Assembly (NCBI GenBank): GCA_014607495.2
Contig: CP053157.1
Coordinates: 9,300,001 to 9,364,000, forward strand
Length of the DNA: 64,000 nt
Reading direction: 5' to 3'
Source: Carposina sasakii
Taxonomy: Eukaryota > Arthropoda > Insecta > Lepidoptera > Carposinidae
Below the pieces are notes generated by a model. The model had not been told where the DNA came from. It did no database searches and worked only from the letters and a program-made list of their open reading frames with translations. The first letter of the stretch is position 1. Every line of letters starts with the position of its first letter. The position numbers and the translations under genes were made by a program. Positions 1 to 13,500 of this stretch are shown piece by piece.

Positions 1-1500
1 AAAGCTTTGCTGTAATCAATGAACACGACAAGTACATGCTTTTTTTCGTTAAGATATCCATTGATTACATCGGTGAATTTGGTTAGAAGTAGAGTTGTGT
101 TTTTTTTAGCTTGGAATCCAAATTGTTTGTCAGTCAGTATATTATTTACATTATAGAATGAATTAATTTGCTCATATATAAATTTCTCTATTATTTTGTC
201 AATCGTGGATAGAATGGTTATAGGCCGGTAATTACCATAGTCACTTCGTTTACCTTTTTTATATATAGGTCTTACTATTCCGTTTTTAACTCATTTGGAT
301 ATTTACCTGTCAAGATGCTGGAGTTAATTAAATTCACAATGGCTATTGAAATTTTATCGCTTACCATTTAACATCCATTGCTCTAATACCGTCGCATCCT
401 GGAGCTTTTTTGCTACTAAGTGAATCAATAATTTTTCTTATTTTATCGTTTGTAGCTTTTTTATAGAGCATGCTTACGTCAGCTGGGTTTCTATAAACCT
501 TTTCTGGGATGAATAGCTTGGTACATGTAGGCAAAATGTTAGACACGTTATCTTTAAAACAGTTGACAAAATTATTGGCTATTATATTCTGGTTCATACC
601 TCTAAAAGCATTTAATACTACCTCGTCAATCGACGGCTTTATTCTACCTGTAATTCTATTTATAATTTGCCATAGTCGTTTGGGGTCATTATGAGCTAAT
701 CTAATTTCGGTTCTAAGAAAATTATTTTTTGTTTTTTCCACCAATTTATTGGCAAAATTCCTCGCTTTGTTATATTTTAGTTTCAGAATCATGTTTTTAG
801 TATCTTTAAGCCATTTGCCAAATAATACGTCTCTATAATTACAAGCTTTTTTTACTGTATTATTAATCCATTTGTTTTTTGATCGATTAGTGTTGGAAGA
901 TTTAATATTTTTCTTAGATTTATTATAGCATTCGGTGATGTTACTCTTGATATATTCATATATTTTCAAAGGACAAGTCATATCGTTCGTCTGTTGCCAG
1001 TCTATGTCTTTTAAATAATCCTTTAATATATTTTGATTAATAAAGGTCTTATTATATTGAACAGCCTGTATCTGCGCTGTTCCTATGCACGCCATAATGA
1101 CTAGCCGATGATCTGCCAGTACAGTACCGATCGCAGCCGTGTAAACATCTTGTGTGTGAGATCTCGCATAAATATGGTCTATGCAAGTCTTACAGACCTT
1201 TCCATTTAATATTTCTATTCTAGTGTAGTCCGATATCCCACACACAAGACCACATTCGTGCAACATACAATGATATTTATGTTTTATAGGTTTATTAAGT
1301 TTAAGATCTATGTTAATATCGCCTAATAGGTATAATTCGTCACTTGTGTCAATTTTGTGGATAAGTTGTTCGAGTTCTGTGATAAATAAGTGCTTAATGT
1401 GCTTAGGAGGTCGGTAAATAGCACACAGATTCGCGGAATAGTTCGAGGGTGTGGTGACTTTTGCTAAAGTGCATTCGAAGTGTAAAGTAGTAATATTCAT
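1..1500 (-). mobile_element. 5'-truncated non-LTR retrotransposon (endonuclease and start of reverse transcriptase)
   Basis: An open frame at 361-1500 (379 codons, minus) carries the second half of an APE-type endonuclease followed by the linker to reverse transcriptase. Visible motifs are YRPP near residue 30, LGDINIDL near 59, DHIYAR near 107, ADHRLV near 128, and KKAPGCDGI near the end. The frame then breaks near 360 and again near 290, but the RT continues toward position 1 with NYRPITIL, FGFQAKKNTT and the catalytic-region motif FIDYSKAF. This is a non-LTR element of the jockey/CR1/L2 type; I cannot fix the clade. The 5' part of the endonuclease is missing, as expected from incomplete target-primed reverse transcription, and at least two frameshifts make it inactive. 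It lies downstream of exon 14 of SLC13 copy A, in the same orientation, most likely inside that gene's last intron. Confidence 0.9.
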
Positions 1501-1674
1501 AATTTTAAATGAATGTTTTTTATGTATGTAGTGGCAAGATCTTGTAAAGCACTAAAAGAAAACTCTACCTTCACGTAGGGCGCTGCCAATGTAACATCTT
1601 TTACAAAATTCCTATATATAATGAATGGAATTGTCGAAAAAGGCTAGTTGCATGTTATGCAAGACAACACTTAC

Positions 1675-4600
1675 CATTTTACTCGTCGGTATTTTTGCTG
1701 CTCCTTGAACTATCAAATTTCCCGGCGTTCCCACTGGCAACAGAAAGCAGAAGGACGCCGATAGACCTGCTGCTAAGTCGTACCATAACGGATGTCTGCC
1801 AAGTTCATGTGCCTGTATAAACATGAAAAGAATTAAATGTAATGTTTTCTGAAACTAAAAGAAAACAGTATCTGATTATACTAAGCACAGAGTTAATAAA
1901 GAGGTGGGATGGACAAATAAGGGAGGGTGCAGGCAACGTTAATTTATAGAAATTAATGTCGACATTGCCCGGTGGCGGCAAAGTATACTAATGTGGTTCA
2001 TATACCCCACTGCAAGGGCACTGTGGATAATTCCAACAGCAATCTATACAGGGTGTAACAAAAAGGGTATGTTAAGCGAAAAGCTACGTAAATAGCCCAC
2101 TGTAGAGAACCTATCCACAAACTCGAAATTACATGTTTATTTTTCAAGATTGTATGATAATTCCTGAGATTTGTAAAAATTCTCCATACTAACGGGAAAA
2201 ATAAACATGTGATTTCGAGTCTCAAATTTTGTGGATAGGTTCTCTACAGTGGGATATTTACGTAGCTTTTCGCTTAACATACCCTTTTTGTTACACCCTG
2301 TATACTATGTATAAAATCTTACCAACTGCATCACAATGGGACAGAATATGTTTGCTATAGCAACATTCGACGCGATGTTAGTCACCATTGTCACAATGAG
2401 AATCACCAGGAAAAGCAGAGCTGAATTTGGTAACGATTTGAGGCCTTTCATAACGTGGCCGATTTTCTCATTGAGCCCTGTGATTCTTGCCGCCGTGGAT
2501 AGAGCAAAACCTCCTCCTGTATTCAAATTCAAAATCAAAATCATTTATTCGACATGAAAGCATTAGATATTATTATGAATACATTTGTTTTGGTAATCTA
2601 AATTCATTTTAAATTAGTTGAATCAATCAAGGCTATTTTAATTACATACCTAAAAGGAATGCGAAACTGAATGGCATTACGGCCCTTACTTCTGGCCATC
2701 TCAGAATGGATAATATTCTACTGTTTGGCATTTCCTCCTTATCTAAAAGAAAAAACTCAGATTAAAAGATTTAAATATTAGTCATTGTAATATTGCCGAC
2801 TTAAATAATTTAGTAAGGTTGTAAGAACTAACTTGATTTTAAATTAATGTAATATAATATTATGGATTTTGCGACGTTAATAGCACGAACGCAATTGCAA
2901 AGGCTCGCTGTGTCTATTTATGTTATTACGAGTATGGTCGGTAATATTAAACTAGGTATCTACTCACATTGCTTAGTAAAATGTTGAATAAAATGAGTAT
3001 TTGATGGTACTAGAAAACATCACAAAGCTAACCAACATGGCCAGTGCAGAATCTCGGATACTGGTAGGAAAAAAATGATTAAATATATAGGTCATATTTT
3101 AAATTTAATCAATATTTTAGATAGAAGTAGAAACTAGAACGAAATAGGATAATACAAACAATTTTTTATCTGTTATTTCGTGGGAAGCTATGAGTGCATC
3201 TCCCCATCCAACAAACATTTGTGGAGATCGAAAGAAAAAGCATGCCATGGCACCACTGAATAATATAATTACCACCTGAAATATCAAATATAATAAGTAT
3301 TTCAAAGTGCTTTCTAAAGTAGCAACACACCAAATTTACTCATCTGTAAGAATCAAGATTGGTTTGGATTATCTAGTTAAAATGAAATTGAGTATTTAAT
3401 CCTGTTCTAAAATAAAAGAGGAAACTTTTGTTCCTAGATCTCCAGTTTCCACGACAAATAGCGATGTTAGAATTTGGAAGTCCCCTTCAGCTTTTTATTT
3501 TATTTTCAGCAGTGAATGACGAACTTTTAACTGGAAGGAAATATTGGTAATGGGTCGATTCAAGAAAAATAATGATAATACTCATATTGACCATATTCTT
3601 TAGCGTCGCTATTTCAAGGCACATTCCATCAGCTAGAACCGGCATTTTGATGATGTCAAATGGCCTAACAGAAGCATCACCAAGAAATAAAAAAGAAAGT
3701 TAGTAGGTAGGTTATTATGGAATATGTATGTAAGTTGGTATAGTATTTGTTTTTTTGTTATCTGTCTTTTCTGTGCACATGTGCACATTTACCTCTTCTG
3801 TGATATTGTCTGTTTTTATTTGTTCTGGTTAGCTGGAAGAGATCTCTAATGGAGATAAGCTCGCCTTTGTGCATTTTTTAAATTTATTTTTATCTAAGTG
3901 TGTGTGCAATAAACAATATGAATAGAAAAATACTAAGCCAGGATTTTTTATAGAATAATCGATGCGATGCTAGAACGACATTTTGCTAATACATTAGAAA
4001 TAATACTACGCTTTTAGAGTTCATGTTTGCTGAACATACAAAAGCAAAAAAAAATGTGCATCTATATTTGGCGTCTGATACTTACCACTTCCCAAAACCT
4101 AAGACCGCCTAGTTTTTTGTAATCTCCTTCAACGGCATCTTGTGCGGCTTTTAACCCTGTTGGTGAAATTTGTGCAGCCTTTGCAGCTTTACTATTCGGT
4201 CTGAAATACAATATAATAGGTGATATTTACAAACTTACATAAAATGACTTTCACATCTAGGTATTTTAGTTCCAAAGTTAGCTCCAAACTGGGATTGCAT
4301 GTATTCATGTCCTGGCTGATTCATCAACGCCAAGGCAAGTAGTTCTGGCGTATAGATCTACTAAGAAAGAATTTCTTAAAATATCCACGGGAACCGGAAA
4401 AACAAGAAAAAACCAATGCAGTAAAATGCAGTAAAAAAACCAGTCAATCAATTATGTAAGTACCTAAGCAATTATTTACCTGAACAATCCAAAATAAAGT
4501 ATCATCATATACAAATACATTGCAAGTTCTAAGCATAGCATTAGTGGCACTGAGAAGGCTGAAAATTTTGGAAAAGATAATGATTCTGTAGCTTCTGGAG

Positions 4601-6629
4601 CAAATCTGAAAAAAATATATAATTAGTTCACATTTACTACGTCAGTTAACAAAGGTGGAGTCCGTCATTCTTTGTATGCAGTAACATAGTCAGACATACG
4701 AGTATAGTAACTGGCTTCATCACTCAAAGGAACTTTTGTTGAAGCGCACTCTACTTGATGTACAATATGTCATGGCAAGTAAGTCTAGAACGACAATTCC
4801 GTCGCAATGTGATCGTTTTTCGATCAATGAAATCATACCCGAAATTATGAATATTAAAATAATCTTACGTTTGTAGCAATCCTTTAAATACCAAGTTTGT
4901 AGCCGTACCCACTAAAGTACCAATTCCACCTTAAAGAATAAATTAAACATTTTAAAAATGTCTACCATGAATAACTTAATTAAAATTTTACCTATTTCTC
5001 TGCTCATGCTTTTCATAATTACCTATAGTTGCCGAAAAGGTTGCTGCACAGAAGTAACAGCAAGTAATATCTGACGACTGTAGATCACCGGATTTGTTTT
5101 TCTCGTATAGTGATAATAGTTTTTGCTATAATAAAAAAGGAGATATTTAGCAGATAATAATAGTGCACGAAGGGATTTTTGTTCTAAGTTTTTTCGCTTA
5201 ATATTCTGAAAAGTAAGATTACAACTATTTATTATTCGTAAACAATTGGTAATGTTCTTACAATATTTATACTTACCTGGTGGTATTTATAGTGGTTATT
5301 TATATTTAACAGTAGTGCTACATACACTTATTGTGAAATTAGACAGGTATTAAGTAGCTTAACCATAAAGTAAGTGTAGCTGTTGTTTCTCAAAAAAAAA
5401 ACTCACATCATCAAATACTTTCAATATGGCAAATAATATGGGAACCATCATAGTTGTAGCAGCTGTATTAGTGATCCACATAGAAATGAACATAGTAATT
5501 GCACAAATAGCAAACAGTAATCTGAAAAAAATATTCAGTTTTATATTATCATATTTAAAGGTAAAATATTTCACGAGAAATAAAAAGCCACATAAATAAA
5601 GAAATATAAGTTTCTGGGGAAAATTAAAGTGCTATTCCAGATTAGATATGTTTATATAAATAACTTATATTATTCTGGAAGATTTCTTAATCAGTTCCAG
5701 CGTATTTGAACCAAGAGATCCAAACTTCCATAAATTGTTCCTAAATCATATAATGTTAGTACCTACTTTAGATCTTACCTTCCGTGGGAATATCCAATTA
5801 AGCGCACAGCACTAAGAGCAAGCCGAATATGTAAACCTGATTGTTCAACAGCATACGCTAGAAATAAGCTTCCGATGAACATCATCAGAGTATCCTGAAA
5901 ATTAATTGATTGTATTCATAAAGATAAAGAAGAACGACAAATACAAAAAAATATTTATGCATTTAGTTAGTAAGTAGATAAACCAAATAATGAAATCTAC
6001 TGAACGCAAAGATCACTCGAAACTATTATTGACTATGAAAGTAAAAGTAATAATTATATGTATAAAATAGGTAGCTACGAGTATAATCTCAGGTTATAAT
6101 AAAATAAACTTGACAAGTCGACTTGAAAATACTTACATTCATATATGCCCGAACTGTTTCCGCTGTTGTTAAAACCTCTGTGAAAGGGAATATGACAACA
6201 GGCAGAAATGACGTCACAAACAGGGGAATGCATTCCGTGACCCAAAACACACCCATAACCAAGAGGCAATATAAACATATTTGATATTTCTGTAAATAAT
6301 TGGTAGTAGAAGTTTGGTCACCATAAAATAGAATTCTAAAGATTACTTGAATAGTAATAATAAAAACGATATATCTACCTCAGGTGGAAAAGGTATCAAT
6401 ACTGGTAGAAATAATGCAGGAATGACAATAGTTACAATTCCTCTCCAGTGAGCGACTAAGAACAATTTAGTTCTTTCACTGCAGGGTACGGGCTCATATT
6501 CACTAAAAATGAAATAAAGCTGGTCATGCATAATGAAGTACAGAAACCTGATTAACTACTTAAGTTGCTATTGTTTCCATAGTGGATCGAATTTAAAATA
6601 AAGTAATAGGTAGGTACTTACGGTATCAT
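1675..6629 (-). CDS. SLC13 (INDY-type) dicarboxylate/citrate carrier, copy A: 3' incomplete and frameshifted
   Basis: Plasma-membrane carrier of the SLC13 family (Na_sulph_symp), which moves citrate and other di/tricarboxylates. Coding exons in transcript order: 6622-6629, 6379-6502, 6137-6289, 5779-5894, 5407-5521, 5023-5125, 4869-4929, 4480-4605, 4086-4200, 3160-3275, 2968-3060, 2650-2742, 2323-2516, 1675-1812. The start is MIPEYEP, with the first codons on their own short exon. Diagnostic motifs are WVTECIPLFVTSFLPVV, WITNTAATTMM (first SNT-type motif, here TNT), GGIGTLVGTATNLV, LLGGGFALS, IASNVAIANIFCPIV and LLPVGTPGNLIV. The exon plan matches copy B exactly. Exon 2968-3060 is 93 nt against 92 in copy B because of one extra base near 3010; this shifts the frame and reaches TAA at 2973-2975, predicting 374 residues and losing the C-terminal ~190. 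All later exons remain open in the original frame. The last exon (about 132 nt in copy B) must lie left of the window. It could be a recent pseudogene, a null allele or an assembly error. Confidence 0.85.
2049..2300. mobile_element. Palindromic MITE in SLC13-A intron 13
   Basis: Starts CAGGGTGTAACAAAAAGG and ends with its reverse complement CCTTTTTGTTACACCCTG. The two ~80-bp arms match almost throughout (2049-2130 and 2219-2300), and the inner part is also partly inverted, so nearly the whole 252 bp can fold on itself. It is flanked on both sides by TATA (2045-2048 and 2301-2304), a likely target duplication. A degenerate relative lies at about 60910-61078. Confidence 0.85.
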
Positions 6630-7587
6630 TATTAAACTTCAAGGAAAAATTAGGGATTATTCTTATTTTATAAAAATTTTAATAATACACGGTATATTAG
6701 GAAGGCAAGACGCATGGAAGCATTTGACACTGATAAAGCACGGCCATCTAAAATTTGGTTCTTATGGGGCTCTATGTGTTTCCAGTATACAGTGAGGTAT
6801 GCGAGTGAGAAATGGATCAAGGGTTCTTTCGCATACAAGAACGGATTTTTTCTGGGAATTTGATCAAATGCATTTGCACATTGTAAGGGTTAGTAGGAAC
6901 ATTTGAAGATTGTCTCACGTTTTTTTCTGTCACACTTCCAGTATGTCTACGTGCGTATGTTTTCATAGCTAAAGGCAAAATGACTTGACGTGGAATGAAG
7001 TATTCCATTATTTTACCGAAAATATTAAATATTTTAATAAACTTAGTGAAAACATATTCAGAATCGACGTTCAAACTAGTTGAACCGTACCAAATATAAC
7101 GTGTAACGTTGTAGATACTCGTATGTACCTACGTCCGCAGTAAAATAATAATACTTGCCCATTTGAATTTCGCAATCAAAATCAACTACTATAATTAAGT
7201 GCAATTTAAAATTATAAAAACAAAAGACAAATTACTTATATAACTTTAGACATTTATTTATAACATAGCTTTTTACTAATTCTCTTAATTATAAATAAAA
7301 TAACATTTTATATCACTTACAATAAACTTTTTCAAATTAACTTAAACTTGAACTTAGCAGTCAAGGAATAATATATAGCAGTAAACAAATTAATTACATA
7401 AGTATGTACGCCAAGTTATATACTTAACAAAAATAAAACGAGTAAAAGCTTCTCGGAAATCGCCAGTCAATGTTTACGTTAAAGCTTTAGTAATATGAAA
7501 GTTAAATCAACGGTGTTAAAAATATAATTACTGTCGCATCTACTAAATAGATGTTTACGTGCGTTAATAATAATAATTAGTACCATA
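6630..7587. other. Spacer between the tandem SLC13 genes
   Basis: Holds the 5' flank of copy A and the 3' UTR of copy B. On the minus strand an AATAAA signal lies at 7253-7258, about 330 bp past the copy B stop, and is a plausible polyadenylation signal. A minus-strand open frame at 6817-7074 has no recognisable similarity and I do not call it a gene. The promoter of copy A should lie in roughly 6640-7200; I see no clear TATA/Inr pair. Confidence 0.5.
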
Positions 7588-10500
7588 TTAAGGTATAGGA
7601 GCAGTACCATTACTGGATACTGTTTGTTTCAACTCAGGCCAGATGATTGGTGCCCAAAATACTATGAAAATCCAAGTTAAAAGAATTGTCGCCACGGTGG
7701 TACCAGCGCCAGCCTTGATCTAAAAAAAAAACAATATGTAAGTTTATTACCAATCTATGGTTGGATGCATGTTTACTGCGGCCAAAGAGCATTTAGGACT
7801 CAACACTTACAATACAACAACCTGAAACCAACTACAACCCGAAACTAAGTTTCATTTAAGTCACAATCTGGTGAATTTGACATTCACAGTTTCATCATTT
7901 ATTTTTATTTCCTTAATCTTAAGGCCATCCCTACATTGCTCAGTCACGGGCCTGTACCACTGAATTTATTTAATTAATGTACACATTTTAACTATACCCG
8001 AGGGAGGATGGCGTCAGGTAGGCAGCCGGCCGTAATACCAATGTTTCGAAGGAAACTATATTACACCGACGGTAGTCCCATTCATCTCCGAATATCGATT
8101 GTCCGAAATTCATAATCCCTAACAGGTTTGCTATAATCACTTCTCATAATGTTAGCATATACGAAATTGTATATTACCTAATCGTCTTTAGTTCTAATAC
8201 TTTTGTGTCATAACATCGTTTGCCATAATAATCAGATATCCTAATTTTTCTTGCTATAAAATCACATGATCTAAGTGTTATACTATATAATGTATGTTAG
8301 ACCGAATGGTATATTGTTATCTTGAATGATGGTTTATAATAATATTGTTAGTCCTAAAACATATGTTTAAAAGTAGGTTTATCTTGGTTATGTTATCAAT
8401 AACATAAAGCTTAGTTATTATATGAATTATTATCAAGAAAATTATTTTATCCAGAGATAGTTTCAATTACATTTGAAATTATTTAACTGAGTATTATATA
8501 TTGTCTGTGTGCATAATATACTTTCTATAGACAATTGGTGTTTCAAATATTAGGATAGAAATATTTATAGCAATAAATTTTCGGTAATTTTATAGTTATG
8601 TAATTTCGATAATGAGATATTACGTTAGGACTTACAACTATTATAGAAAAGCCTTTTGTCTTTTAAATATTATAGATTGTGATATTTATAGCAAAAAAAA
8701 AATTTGTCATATTATATTTAGGGATTTCGGTTTTCGGGCTAGTGATATTATGAGACATACTTATCATTCGGACACATGATGATTATGTCACAATTCGGAC
8801 ACATGAACATTATTACACGTTAGATTATGGATAAAAAAAATTATGAGACGAAATAGAGAACCTACACCAACCCCATAAATAATGGGTTAAGGGCTGGAAG
8901 ATGATAAATCTAAAGAATAGTAGGAATATATGCTACTATCTAAACAGTCCATTTTTAGATAACATACCATTTTACCCGTCGGTATTTTTGCAGCTCCTTG
9001 AACTATCAAATTTCCCGGCGTTCCCACTGGCAAAAGAAAGCAGAAGGATGCCGATAGCCCTGCGGCTAAGTCATACCACATCGGATTTCTTCCAATCTCA
9101 AGAGCCTGTGAGGACAGAATAAACAAATTTTTACTGCTGTAGCACTGTAAGGCACAGTCTGGAAGTCTGTAATAACTATTGTCATCTTTACTTCAACGTT
9201 TTTGATCGGTATTTTACTTTCCACCAGGCTAGATGGTGGTAAAATGCTTACTTATCACATAACAAACAGAGCTGTTTGTTTATATTTCTACAACAGGTAT
9301 TTGATGGGCAGTAGTGATCACTAAGGTAATATTTCGCGAAGTATCAAAAAATTTCATAAGCGATTCAAGTAATAAAGTTGGAATAATAAAAAGTTTTTTA
9401 AACTAAGTAAAGAATCTTACCAATTGCATTACAATAGGACAAAATATGTTGGCGATAGCAACATTTGACGCAATGTTGGTGACCATAGTGACGATAAATA
9501 TTATAAGCAATAGTATAACTGAATTTGGCAACGGCTTAAGAGCTTTCATAACTTGCCCAATTTTCTGATTAAGCCCAGTGATCCTTGCTGATGTTGATAG
9601 TGCAAAACCTCCCCCTATAAATAATAGAAAACAATAAACATCTATTGACCTAAGCGTATGATTATGATGATGATTGATTCCATGTAGATAGGACGGCTTC
9701 CGACTGGAATTTATGAAACAAAATTATTGTGTATTTAAGGAGTTCTAGTGACCACTATTCTCAGTTAGTAATCAAAGACCACGAGAGAAAGAAAGCAAAA
9801 GTGGTTTAATTTTATAATTAATCCAAGCAAAACTAAGTAGTTTAATGACTCTTGCTCTATCTCAATCTTTGAAGTGGATTCTACCTATGCTATACGTTAT
9901 TATTAAAATTACAAAAAAAAATATTACACACCCAAAAGAAAAGCGAAACTGAATGGCATTACAGTCTTGACTTCTGGCCACCTCAGTATAGGTAATATTC
10001 TACCTTTTGGCAAATCTTCTTTGTCTGAAAAAAAAAAATGTATTTCAAAGCTTAGTGCCGTTTCTAAAAATAACAAATAAGAAATTTATTTCTTCATTTG
10101 ATACTTACACTTCTTTGTAAAATGAAGAATCAATGCGGTACTAGATGGTAATAAAAACATCAGAAATGAAACAGCCATAGCCAAAGCTGAATCTTGGATG
10201 CTGAAAAAAAATGTATTGATAACTATGTCTGATGATTATTTTCAAACTCTGTCTTCGCCAATAAATTTAAATTCATCAAAATGCTTTGAAGAAATATAAG
10301 TAAGATATATAAACATATTTCTGTACCTACAATTTACAATTTACAATACGTACAATTTCATATTTTTAATTCCGTACAAATTTGTAATTGCATCTCCCCA
10401 ACCAGTAAACATTTGTGGGGAACGGAAGAAGAATAAAACCATAGCACTACCGAATAAAAGAATCACCATCTAAAAAAAATCTAAAATAAATATCTCTCTA

Positions 10501-13500
10501 ACTACTAAACCCCAAAACAAATAGGTCCCTAACAAAATTCACTTTATGCACAAGACACTTTATAGTGTTGTATAATACTTATGTCATTTTTCTTTCGGTT
10601 GGTTTGGACTGAATGTCAGATTGTACGAATCTACGAGTACATAATGCACGAAATTATAAAAGAACTTTCAAAAATGATTGATTTTCTTTAGGTCTCCATT
10701 TTCAAATGACGGAAATCCGTAAAACCTAACACGAAAGGTACACTCAGACACATTATCTTTACACAGAAATTGTGCGTATACAGGGCTTTAGGTATCTCTG
10801 ACATCTTGCCTTTATTAATTTATGCACTTTGTATTTTTGTATTTTGGCTTTTTTTCATGGGAAAAGGTTCAAATTCTTTGGCTGATTTTTAAATCGAGAG
10901 GTTATCAGAGAGATACCTAAAGCCCTGTATATGCCGCCGAATCTGGGACAAATAAATAAATAAATAAATTTGACAAAATCTTTTTTTCTTGAAACAATTT
11001 TTTTTCATTCGCGATTTTTACCAAAGTTTTTGTTTTATTGAATGTTGTTTGTTTTTTTTTAAATTCAGGCATTATGTAGATTGGAGAAATCTGACATTAA
11101 GTCTAAACCAACCGGAAGGACCTAAAGAAGCTGATTTGGCAAACATAAAATTGAACCTTTTAGTAGGATACATCAATATGGAAAAACGTCAAACTTCACT
11201 CATATCTTATAGAATAGGAGACCGTGAAGATCGACCTTCACCGATCTGATAACTCGATGAGACATGTTTTTTTTATGAAATACAATTTATAAACTAATAT
11301 GCCTATTGTGACTTGCCTTACGAAAAGTGTTCATAGCTATTTTTAATTTAATTACATAATTTTAATCAATTTTCTTTTAGCCTATATGATTGGTTTTGTA
11401 ATTAAAATATCTCACCTATGATATCAATTTCTATTGGTTAACAGATCAGTGTAGTTACTTATATTGACTTAACTATTCACAATTTACATCCATGCAGAAA
11501 TAATTAGGCAATCCTACCTAGGCATACTCTCTGTGTTAAAAGCTATCAGCTGAGATAAAACTCATTCGGTTATCATAAGAGTGAAGGTGATGAAAGAAAA
11601 TTTATTAAAATAAAAATAGCTATCAACACTTTTCGATAGGCAAGTCATCATAGGCACATTTGTTTATAAATTATATTTGATAAGAAATATGTCTCATCGA
11701 ACTATCAGATCGGTGAAGGTCGATTTTCCACGTCTCTTAGACTACTTATTACAAGTATGAATGTTCTAATGTTTACAAACAATGCTTCTTTGAAAATAAG
11801 ATTTCTATATTTAAAAAAAACGGGTATATGTGGCAACTACTTTCTATGTAATTTTACGAAGATTAAACTTACGAACTCCCAAAACCTTAAAGATCCTAAC
11901 TTCTTATAATCTGATTCAACAGTTTCCTTAGCTGCAGCAAGTCCTGTTGGAGAGATTTCCGCGTCCTTTGCGGCTTTACTACCTGGTCTAAAATAAAACA
12001 AATTAATTTAATTTAGTTATCATTAAAGTCCAAAATTTATAAATCTCGTCAAATTAGGAATACGTTCATAAAAGCCTGGGAAAATAAAATACCAATTAGT
12101 GTTATTAATAAATAATGCACATTTTATAAAAGCTTGCTAGTCAGTAAAACTTTTAATTAATTCATTCAATCCATTCATGGGTACGTACATATTTGTAATT
12201 ACCCGACTGAAAGAAGGCTTATTAGATGTCGTTACGGAAAATTAAATAAAAATAAACAATACATACATACAATATATATAATCACGCCTTTATCCCTTAT
12301 GGGGTAGGCAGAGCACCAAGGGCTGATAGAACCACATGGTGCCACTTAAAAAAAAAGAAAACAAAATATATTAAAATTATATAAAATTTCATCACTAAGA
12401 CCAACAAACTAATAAGCAATCTATTTATGTTCACCTGAATAGTCCGAAATATACGATCATCAAATATAAATACATTGATAATTCTAAGGAAAGCATTAGT
12501 GGCACTGTAAAAGCAGAAAACTTCGGGAAAGATAAACTTTCTGTTAATTCCGGAGCAAATCTGAAAATAATAAAAACTATTGTTCAATACTATAAAGATA
12601 CAGATAGAGTGATATAATTTTATACAGTAAGATTTATAAAAACTAAATTGTATCCACCCCACCCCTTTCTTATGGAAATAATTAATTGTGTACGTACCTA
12701 ATATACTGATCAACGTTATGCAGTATAACACATTCGCTACCAGCCAGTGTCGCGATACGTCCGTGTAACAAAATCTATGTAGAAGTTTAGGCTTATTTTC
12801 CCGCAACACTAAGTACTGACTGTATGAATTGCTGTGTAACATGTTACATATGTGCAATGTACTGTAGTGTAACGTACCGTCTCGGTCAGTTCCGAGCTTG
12901 CAAAACATAGTGAATACTAAGGAATATAAAAAGTTTTGAAAAAACTCACGTATGTAATAATCCTTTAAACACCAAATTCGTGACAGTACCAACAAGAGTG
13001 CCAATTCCACCTGAAACCAACATAGCGAATATTAAAGATTATAAAGTATCCATATTCAAATGCCTTTTTCGACATTAGAAAGTGAAACCCCTCCGGTTTA
13101 ATGGCACCCTGAACCTAATTGTAATTCTTCTAAAAAAAAAAAGTTAAGTTGTATAAATACATACCTATAGTCGCCGAAAAAGATGTTGCACAGAAATAAC
13201 ATGAGGTTATATCTGATGCCTCCATATCGCCAGTGTTACTTTTTTCATATATTTTTAGTAGCTTTTGCTGAAATATGAAATAAATATTTTAAAAATAAGG
13301 TAATGTACTTTTGATCAAATTAATTTTCCATCTTTGATCCGTAATAATTTTTAATGTATTTAAATAAGTTAAAATTCTTACGTCATCAAATACTTTTAAA
13401 ATTGCAAACACAATTGGCACCATCATTGTTGTAGCAGCTGTATTTGATATCCACATAGATATAAACATGGTGACCATACAAACAGCAAACAATAATCTGT

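Noticed and set aside
3560..3680. Possible extra SLC13-A exon near 3571-3660
   Set aside because: Copy B has no equivalent exon, and copy A splices in phase from 4086 directly to 3275.
6817..7074. 85-codon minus-strand frame between the SLC13 genes
   Set aside because: No similarity recognised and it sits in the expected promoter of copy A.
12297..13010. Long minus-strand open frame of 237 codons
   Set aside because: It overlaps SLC13-B exons 12435-12560 and 12950-13010 in the wrong frame and runs through the intron between them; no domain is visible.
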